Assembly: GCF_004297265.1 (NCBI RefSeq)
Contig: NZ_SCUT01000048.1
Location: 62,001 to 126,000, forward strand
Direction of reading: 5' to 3'
Source of the DNA: Reyranella sp.
Lineage (GTDB): Bacteria > Pseudomonadota > Alphaproteobacteria > Reyranellales > Reyranellaceae
DNA length: 64,000 bases
Notes under the pieces: generated by a model
What the model was told of the DNA's origin: nothing
Database searches by the model: none
What the model saw: the letters and a program-made list of their open reading frames with translations, nothing else
Made by a program: the position numbers and the translations under genes
Shown here: positions 58,514 to 64,000 of the stretch, piece after piece
How the letters are laid out: the number at the start of each line of letters is the position of its first letter
Numbering within the stretch: position 1 is the stretch's first letter

Positions 58514-60304
58514 TCAATGCGAGTGCCGCGGCACGCCCTTGGTCCTGGCGATCTTCTGATAGTTCACCGCGAAGTCGAGGCAGGCGCCGCTGGCGAGCTG
58601 GCCGACGAATTTGCGCTGCAGCTCCTGCCATGGCGTCTGGCTGGGCACGATGTCCGGCTTCCAGGCCTTCTTGCGCCTCGCCAGTTCCTTGGCCGTGATC
58701 ATGATGTCGGCGGTGCGCTTGCCGATGTCGACGCGGACCCTGTCGCCCGTCTTCAGCAGCGCGAGCCCGCCGCCCACGGCGGCCTCCGGCGACGCGTTCA
58801 GGATCGACGGGCTGGCCGAGGTCCCGCTCTGGCGACCGTCGCCGATGCAAGGCAGCAGAAGCACGCCGCCCTTCACCAGCCGGTCCGGCGGCAGCATGTT
58901 CACCACCTCGGCCGCCCCCGGATAACCGACCGGGCCGGCATTGCGGATGACCAGGATGCTGTTCTCGTCGATCGGCAGCTTCGGGTCGTTGATGCGGTGG
59001 TGATAATCCTCCGGTCCCTCGAACACGATGGCCGTGCCTTCGAACGCATCGCGGTCGCCCTTGCGCTCGAGATACTTCTCGCGGAACTCCGGTGAGATCA
59101 CCGAGGTCTTCATGATCGCCGACTCGAAGAGATTGCCGCCCAGCACGGCAAAGCCTGCCTGGTCGAGCATCGGGCTGTCATAGGTCTTGATGACCTCGCC
59201 GTCGGCCCCGATCGCGTTGCGCAGGTTCTGCGCCACCGTCTTGCCCGAGACGGTCAGGGCATCGCCGTGGATCTTCTTCTTGTTCAGAAGCTCCTTCATC
59301 ACGGTCGGTACGCCGCCGGCGCGATGAAAGGCCTCGCCGAGATACTTGCCGGCGGGCATGCAGTTCACCAGCAGCGGAATGTCGTAGCCGATCCTGTCCC
59401 AGTCCTTGTTCTCGAGCTTCACGCCGATATGGCGGGCGATGGCGTTGACGTGAGGCGGGCAGTTGGTCGAGGCGCCCAGCGCGCTCGCCGCCACGATGGC
59501 ATTCTCGAAGGCCTTGCGCGTCAGGATGTCGGAGGGCTTCAGATCCTCCCACACCATGTCGACGATGCGCTTGCCGGTCTCGTAGGCCATCTGGCCACGT
59601 TCCTTGTACGGGCCGGGAATGGCGGCGCAGCCGGGCAGCGACATGCCGAGCGCCTCGGCCATGCTGTTCATGGAGAGCGCGGTGCCCATCGTGTTGCAAT
59701 GGCCGACGCTGGGCGCGCTCGACGCCACCATCTCGATGAACTTCTCCATGTCGATGCGGCCCGCCGCGAGCTCCTGGCGCGCGTACCAGACGATGGTGCC
59801 CGAGCCCGCAAGACCGCCGGCGAAATGGCCATCCAGCATCGGACCGCCCGAAAGGACGATCGCGGGAATGTCGACGGTGGCCGCCCCCATGATCATCGCC
59901 GGCGTGGTCTTGTCGCAGCCGGTCGTCAGCACGACGCCGTCGAAGAAGTAGCCGTACAGGCATTCGACGAGGCTGAGATAGGCCAGGTTGCGGTCGAGCG
60001 CCGCCGTCGGACGCTTGCCGGTCTCCTGGATCGGATGGACGGGAAACTCGATGGGGATGCCGCCGGCGTCGCGGATGCCGTCGCGCACGCGGATCGCGAG
60101 GTCGAGATGATGGCGGTTGCAGGGCGAGAGGTCGCTGCCGGTCTGGGCGATGCCGATGATCGGCCGGCCGCTGCGAAGCTCCGCCAAGGTGAGGCCGAAG
60201 TTCATGTAGCGCTCGAGGTACAGGGCGGCCATCGTCGGATCGCCCTTGGCATCGAACCATTCGCGGCTGCGCAACGGGCGCTTTCCACTCTTCATTTTTG
60301 CCAT
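58514..60304 (-). CDS. xylD: IlvD/Edd-family sugar-acid dehydratase, D-xylonate dehydratase (XylD)-like
   Basis: 596 residues; GGAGG seven bases before the ATG. Iron-sulfur ligands Cys62 (SPCNRH), Cys130 (GCDKTTP) and Cys203 (GHCNTMG). [41 protein letters not shown] and the C-terminal PWQELQRKF closely recall Caulobacter XylD. It dehydrates an aldonic acid to its 2-keto-3-deoxy form. But the neighbours are a KDG kinase and a KDPG aldolase, which would fit a hexonate (gluconate or galactonate) better than xylonate. Specificity is not settled. Confidence 0.85.
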   Translation of the reverse strand: MAKMKSGKRPLRSREWFDAKGDPTMAALYLERYMNFGLTLAELRSGRPIIGIAQTGSDLSPCNRHHLDLAIRVRDGIRDAGGIPIEFPVHPIQETGKRPTAALDRNLAYLSLVECLYGYFFDGVVLTTGCDKTTPAMIMGAATVDIPAIVLSGGPMLDGHFAGGLAGSGTIVWYARQELAAGRIDMEKFIEMVASSAPSVGHCNTMGTALSMNSMAEALGMSLPGCAAIPGPYKERGQMAYETGKRIVDMVWEDLKPSDILTRKAFENAIVAASALGASTNCPPHVNAIARHIGVKLENKDWDRIGYDIPLLVNCMPAGKYLGEAFHRAGGVPTVMKELLNKKKIHGDALTVSGKTVAQNLRNAIGADGEVIKTYDSPMLDQAGFAVLGGNLFESAIMKTSVISPEFREKYLERKGDRDAFEGTAIVFEGPEDYHHRINDPKLPIDENSILVIRNAGPVGYPGAAEVVNMLPPDRLVKGGVLLLPCIGDGRQSGTSASPSILNASPEAAVGGGLALLKTGDRVRVDIGKRTADIMITAKELARRKKAWKPDIVPSQTPWQELQRKFVGQLASGACLDFAVNYQKIARTKGVPRHSH

Positions 60305-60405
60305 CCGCTTTCCTCCAGATTCGTTGCCGCAACCCTGAGAGAAGGCGTTCCGGAAGTCCAGCGCATCGCTTGAGGTCCGGGCGGGGTCGTGACAATTCTC
60401 CTGCC

Positions 60406-61338
60406 ATGACTAGCTTTCCCGACATCGTCTGCCTCGGCGAACCCCTGATCGAATTCAACCGTCCGAAGGAAGGTGACGGCCGCACGTGGCTGCAGGGCTT
60501 CGGCGGCGATTCGCAGAACGTGGCCATCGCCGCCGCGCGCCAGGGCGCCTCAACCGGGTACCTGACGAGCGTGGGCCAGGACTGGATGGGCGACGCCTTC
60601 CTCGACCTTTGGAAGAACGAAGGTGTCGACGCCTCGAGGGTCACCCGCCATCAGACGGCGCCGACCGGGGTCAGCTTCGTCACCCACTCCGCCGCCGGCC
60701 ACAAGTTCGACTATCTGCGCAAGAACTCGGCGGCATCCCTCATGACGCCGGACACGCTGGCCGTGGACTACATCGCAGGCGCCAAGGTCTTCCACCTCTC
60801 GGCCATAGGCCAGGCGATCAGCGACACCGCCCGGAAGACCTGCGACGCCGCCGTCGACGTCGCGCGCAAGGCCGGCGTGAAGGTCTCCTACGACACCAAT
60901 CTGCGCCTCAGGCTCTGGGACCTCGACGTCGCCCGCGCGGTCATCGACGCCACCATCGCCCGCTGCGACATCGCCCTGCCCAGCCTCGACGATTCCCGGC
61001 AGCTCACCGGCCTCGAGGAGCCCGAAGCCATCGTCGCCCATTATCTGGGGCTCGGCGCGCCGTTGGTGGCGCTGAAGATGGGATCCGAGGGCTCGCTGAT
61101 CGCCACGCGGGACCGCCAGACCCGCATCGCGCCGCACCAGGTCGAGGCCGTCGATGCGACGGGGGCCGGCGACACGTTCGACGGCGCATTCCTGACCCGC
61201 CTTCTGGCCGGCGACGATCCGGAGACGGCGGCGCGATATGCCAATGCGGCGGCGGCACTGTCGACCACCGGCTACGGCGCGGTGACGCCCATGCCGCGCG
61301 CGGCGGACGTGCTTACTGTGCTGAAACGCGCCGCCTGA
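60406..61338 (+). CDS. kdgK: PfkB-family sugar kinase, 2-keto-3-deoxygluconate kinase-like
   Basis: 310 residues from the ATG at 60406; the frame is open upstream but without homology. N-terminal [27 protein letters not shown] and [17 protein letters not shown] (ATP site with base Asp) mark a PfkB kinase; the EPL-EFN pattern is of the KdgK branch. Phosphorylates KDG to KDPG for the aldolase at 63360. Divergent from the dehydratase with a 101-bp gap. Its 3' end overlaps the convergent sterol-desaturase-family gene by 26 bp. Confidence 0.85.
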   Translation: MTSFPDIVCLGEPLIEFNRPKEGDGRTWLQGFGGDSQNVAIAAARQGASTGYLTSVGQDWMGDAFLDLWKNEGVDASRVTRHQTAPTGVSFVTHSAAGHKFDYLRKNSAASLMTPDTLAVDYIAGAKVFHLSAIGQAISDTARKTCDAAVDVARKAGVKVSYDTNLRLRLWDLDVARAVIDATIARCDIALPSLDDSRQLTGLEEPEAIVAHYLGLGAPLVALKMGSEGSLIATRDRQTRIAPHQVEAVDATGAGDTFDGAFLTRLLAGDDPETAARYANAAAALSTTGYGAVTPMPRAADVLTVLKRAA

Positions 61339-62290
61339 ATTTCGGAATCAGGGCGCGCACGAAGCGGCCGAACACCGTCGCCTGCTGGGTGAGCCAGCCG
61401 CGGCCGTTGTCGGCATCGACGGCGGCATCGTCGACGCCGGTGGGCCGGGTCTTGCCGTCATAGATCGCCGTGCCGAACAGGATGTCCCAGATCGGGAAGA
61501 CCGGCGCGAAATTGTGGTCCTGGATGTGGCGTTCGGCGGGTGTCGAAAGCGCGTGGTGCAGGCGATGGAAGCGCGGGCCGACCAGCAGCCGCTCGCCCAG
61601 CCACCCGAAGGACATATCGACGTTCGCGTGCGACCAGCTCTCGATCAGTCGTCCGACCATGAGAATGACGACATACTCGCCCGGCTGCACGCCGACGAGC
61701 TGCGAGAACAGTACGAGCGCCAGGGTGATCAGCAGATCGTCGATCACATGGTTGCGGTCGTCGGTCCAGACCGTCATGCGGCGCTGGCTGTGATGCAGGC
61801 TGTGCAGCGCCCACCACCAGCCGAAAGCGTGCTGTCCGCGGTGCAGCCAGTAGGCGGCGAAATCGTAGAGCACGAAATAGACGAGGAACGAGACCAAGTC
61901 GTTGTCGCCGATCCACGGCAGCACCCGCTCGAGGCGCGGCGGCGCGAAGCCCCAGCTCCGGACCAGCAGCTCGATCTCCTGCACCAGCGGATAGGTCGCG
62001 ATGAAGATGGCGAGCGGTATGATGCCAAGCTTGTTCAGGACCGTGTAGACGCGGTCGACCATGATCAGACCGTCGTCCCTGCCCGGCTTCTCGAGCGGCC
62101 AGCGGCGCTCGAAAAAACGCATGCCCACCGCGATCACCGCGATCTGAACGACGCCCAGCATGACGAACTCGACGGCGCTGTAGCCCGGCTCGTACCAGGC
62201 CATCAGGCCGAAGTGGAAGAGAACGGGGCTGACGAGGGTCTCGAAAATCCAGGCCTGGGCGCCGACCCAGAGGTCGATCAGGTCGCGCAC
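61313..62290 (-). CDS. Sterol desaturase/fatty acid hydroxylase family protein
   Basis: 325 residues from a GTG at 62290. Four to five membrane helices and the eight-histidine di-iron pattern: HRGQH (residues about 152-156), HSLHHSQ (163-169) and HRLHH (about 240-244). Such membrane enzymes hydroxylate or desaturate lipids. Close type is the bacterial C-5 sterol desaturase-like group of unknown substrate. It is 7 bp downstream of the YVTN gene. The 3' end overlaps kdgK. Confidence 0.88.
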   Translation of the reverse strand: MRDLIDLWVGAQAWIFETLVSPVLFHFGLMAWYEPGYSAVEFVMLGVVQIAVIAVGMRFFERRWPLEKPGRDDGLIMVDRVYTVLNKLGIIPLAIFIATYPLVQEIELLVRSWGFAPPRLERVLPWIGDNDLVSFLVYFVLYDFAAYWLHRGQHAFGWWWALHSLHHSQRRMTVWTDDRNHVIDDLLITLALVLFSQLVGVQPGEYVVILMVGRLIESWSHANVDMSFGWLGERLLVGPRFHRLHHALSTPAERHIQDHNFAPVFPIWDILFGTAIYDGKTRPTGVDDAAVDADNGRGWLTQQATVFGRFVRALIPKFRRRVSAQ

Positions 62291-62297
62291 CGTGCGC

Positions 62298-63305
62298 CTA
62301 CTTGATTTCGCCTGCCGTGGATGCCGCGCGGACCGGCGCGCCGGCCGTCACGGTCGCCGTGGACTTCAGCATGAAGACACCGTGCGGGGATTTGCCCACG
62401 TGAATGTTGCCGACGACCTTGAGCGTCTCGACGTCGACGATGGCGACCCGGCGCAGGAAGCGCTGGGTGACCCAGAGTTCCCTGCCGTCTGGGGTGATGT
62501 CCATGCAGTCGGGACCGCCCGGAATGCGGACGCTGCCCACGACCTTCAGCTCGTCCTTGGTGTCGATCAGGGAAACCACCCCCTCGACCCGGTTGCTGAG
62601 GAAATAGTGGCGACCGTCGCCCTTCGGGAAGAAATTATGCGCACCTTTGCCCGTTTGCAGGCTGCCCTTCACCGAACCGTCCCTCGGATCGATCTGGACG
62701 ATGCCGTCCTCGCCGGTCAGCGCGACCAGCAGCCGCTTGTCGTCCGGCAGCATCACGACGCCTGCCGGCGCATTGCCCACGGGAACGTTCCACTTCAGCG
62801 TCTGCGTCGCGAGATCGAAGGCCGCGAGCCGCCCGCTCTGCTGCAAGGTGACGAAGACCGTCTTCGATTGCGTGTCGAAGGCGATATGGCTCGGCAACCC
62901 ATCGATGAAGATGCGACCGGCCAGACGGAAACCATCGGCATGGTAGATGTCGACATGGTCGAGCCGGTAGGCCGCCGTGACGAACCACTTGCCGTCGGGG
63001 CTGAAGCCCAGATGGTAGGGATCGAGGATGTCCTTGACGACGCGCTTGCGTTCGCCAGTCTTGATGTCGAGGCTCAGCAGTTCGTTGGTCGCGGTCGACC
63101 CGATGAGCACTTCCTTGCCGTCCGGCGAGAGGATGAGGTGGTGCGGCTCACGCCCGACCGGCAGACGCGTGACTTCGGTTCGCGTGCTGCGGCTCAGGAT
63201 GCTGTAGGACGCTTCCTCGGAATTCAGGACGAGCACGGAATCGGCCCGCGCTGCCTCGCTCGTCACAAGCAAAAGCGCCAGGGCCGCGATCGACAACCTA
63301 GTCAT
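62298..63305 (-). CDS. Exported YVTN beta-propeller protein
   Basis: 335 residues. Signal peptide 1-21 (SIAALALLLVTSEAARA) followed by seven repeats of the YVTN type (SPDGKEVLIGSTATNELLSLDI, SPDGKWFVTAAYRLDHVDIY, DTQSKTVFVTLQQSGRLAAFDL, TPDGRELWVTQRFLRRVAIVDV). AAGGAG is twelve bases before the ATG. Probable periplasmic binding or scaffold protein; partner not known. With the downstream desaturase-family gene it forms a two-gene unit. Confidence 0.88.
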   Translation of the reverse strand: MTRLSIAALALLLVTSEAARADSVLVLNSEEASYSILSRSTRTEVTRLPVGREPHHLILSPDGKEVLIGSTATNELLSLDIKTGERKRVVKDILDPYHLGFSPDGKWFVTAAYRLDHVDIYHADGFRLAGRIFIDGLPSHIAFDTQSKTVFVTLQQSGRLAAFDLATQTLKWNVPVGNAPAGVVMLPDDKRLLVALTGEDGIVQIDPRDGSVKGSLQTGKGAHNFFPKGDGRHYFLSNRVEGVVSLIDTKDELKVVGSVRIPGGPDCMDITPDGRELWVTQRFLRRVAIVDVETLKVVGNIHVGKSPHGVFMLKSTATVTAGAPVRAASTAGEIK

Positions 63306-63359
63306 TGGGTAGCCGGTACTCCTTGAGAATTGACTTGAAGCACCTTTCCCCCCTTTTCG

Positions 63360-63998
63360 CTAGCAGCGTTTGAGCGCCGAGGCCGCAGCAGCCAGTCGTT
63401 CGACCGATTGCCAGTCACCTGTTGCCACGGCGACACGCGGGGCAACCCACGACCCACCCACGCAGGCGACGTTCGCAAGCGCGAGATAGGACGCCGCAGT
63501 GTCGGCCGTGATTCCGCCGGTCGGGCAAAACCTCAAATCCGGCAGTGGTGCGCCCACTGCCTTGATCCATGTCAAACCGCCCGCCGCGTCGGCCGGAAAG
63601 AACTTCAGGACGCCGAAACCCAGCTCAGCCAGAGCCATTGCCTCCGAAACCGTCTGGACGCCCGGCAGGAACGGTATGCCAGACGACCGTGCCGCCCTGG
63701 CGAGGGTGGCCGTGCAACCCGGACTCACGGCGAAGCGTGCCCCGGCGCGCTGCACCTGGTCGAGTTGGGCCGGATCAAGCACGGTCCCTGCGCCGACAAT
63801 GGCCTCGGGCACCTCGGCAGCGATCGCCCGCAAGGCGTCGAGGGCGGGTTCCGTGCGCAGCGTGATCTCGAGTACCGGCAGGCCGCCCTTCACCAGTGCC
63901 CGCGCGAGCGGAACGGCGGTCTCGCGCTTGTCGACGGTCAGCACGGGAATGACCGGCGCCCGCGCGACGATGGCCGCCATGACTCCCGCCATGTCCAC
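63360..63998 (-). CDS. eda: KDPG/KHG aldolase
   Basis: 212 residues from a GTG at 63998, or 210 from the ATG at 63992; the upstream region is outside the window. Schiff-base Lys132 (GVLKFFPA) and Glu44 (LEITLRT) are the catalytic pair; VGAGTVLD and FCPTGGI are conserved. Cleaves 2-keto-3-deoxy-6-phosphogluconate to pyruvate and glyceraldehyde-3-phosphate, the last Entner-Doudoroff step. With the dehydratase and KDG kinase it forms a route for aldonic acids, although two unrelated genes stand between. Confidence 0.9.
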   Translation of the reverse strand: MDMAGVMAAIVARAPVIPVLTVDKRETAVPLARALVKGGLPVLEITLRTEPALDALRAIAAEVPEAIVGAGTVLDPAQLDQVQRAGARFAVSPGCTATLARAARSSGIPFLPGVQTVSEAMALAELGFGVLKFFPADAAGGLTWIKAVGAPLPDLRFCPTGGITADTAASYLALANVACVGGSWVAPRVAVATGDWQSVERLAAAASALKRC

Positions 63999-64000
63999 CG

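Overview
The window is GC-rich, densely packed bacterial chromosome. PopZ (DUF2497), a two-domain cold-shock protein, an NDUFS4-type complex I subunit and a Zur with an H/C-rich N-terminus point to Alphaproteobacteria, probably a free-living soil or freshwater lineage of the Rhodospirillales/Hyphomicrobiales type. A Reyranella-like genome would fit but cannot be shown from the sequence alone. I see no phage, CRISPR array, intact insertion sequence, conjugation gene or rRNA. No gene-free stretch exceeds 300 bases; the longest gaps (25917-26109, 48540-48750, 57661-57853) are described individually.

Layout. 1-2764 (minus): thioesterase, DUF1007 periplasmic protein, NicO-type Ni/Co permease and an EamA permease cut by the window edge. 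2874-6658: parE, a secreted protein of unknown function and pyrD. 6739-12632: a tight five-gene plus-strand operon (EamA permease, family III CoA-transferase, thiolase-like protein, phytanoyl-CoA dioxygenase family, aldehyde dehydrogenase) that resembles part of an alpha-oxidation route. 12669-18826 (minus): CDO-like cupin, valS, popZ, tolC, pcm. 18952-19232: tRNA-Cys, tRNA-Asn and a terminator, then a Nudix hydrolase and a bicupin. 21182-25916: cysK, ribokinase, alaX, mercaptopyruvate sulfurtransferase, cystathionine beta-lyase. 26110-30295: zur diverging from hisI, a lipoprotein, an MFS exporter and an M81 peptidase-family protein.

30889-33844 is a three-gene phosphorelay (CHASE3 kinase, Rcp1-like regulator, receiver-HisKA_2 protein). 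33863-40199 holds a malonate decarboxylase operon (mdcA-C-D-E-G-B) divergent from a beta-hydroxyacid dehydrogenase and a small cupin. 40263-42857: HAD hydrolase, GNAT, TetR and a divergent LysE exporter. 42862-48539 (minus) is a self-contained iron-uptake operon: siderophore receptor, PKHD hydroxylase, PepSY protein, TonB, ExbB, ExbD, headed by paired Fur-like sites. 48751-49268: tRNA-Arg, complex I accessory subunit, tRNA-Pro.

49352-53568: DUF2237, PhzF-like isomerase, formate-THF ligase, O-methyltransferase, DUF192 protein. 53643-56128: a TPP riboswitch driving a ThiZXY-type pyrimidine-precursor ABC importer; the aptamer closing helix appears to include the first start codon. 56138-64000: cold-shock protein, DECR-type SDR, a phased-repeat patch, a PrcB-like secreted protein, then a sugar-acid module (XylD-like dehydratase, KDG kinase, KDPG aldolase) interleaved with a sterol-desaturase-family protein and a YVTN beta-propeller.

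Themes: metal handling (NicO/DUF1007, Zur, Fur-type iron operon), acyl-CoA and C3/C4 acid catabolism, sulfur amino acids and thiamin salvage. Many neighbours overlap by ATGA/GTGA, so start choices are often fixed by translational coupling.
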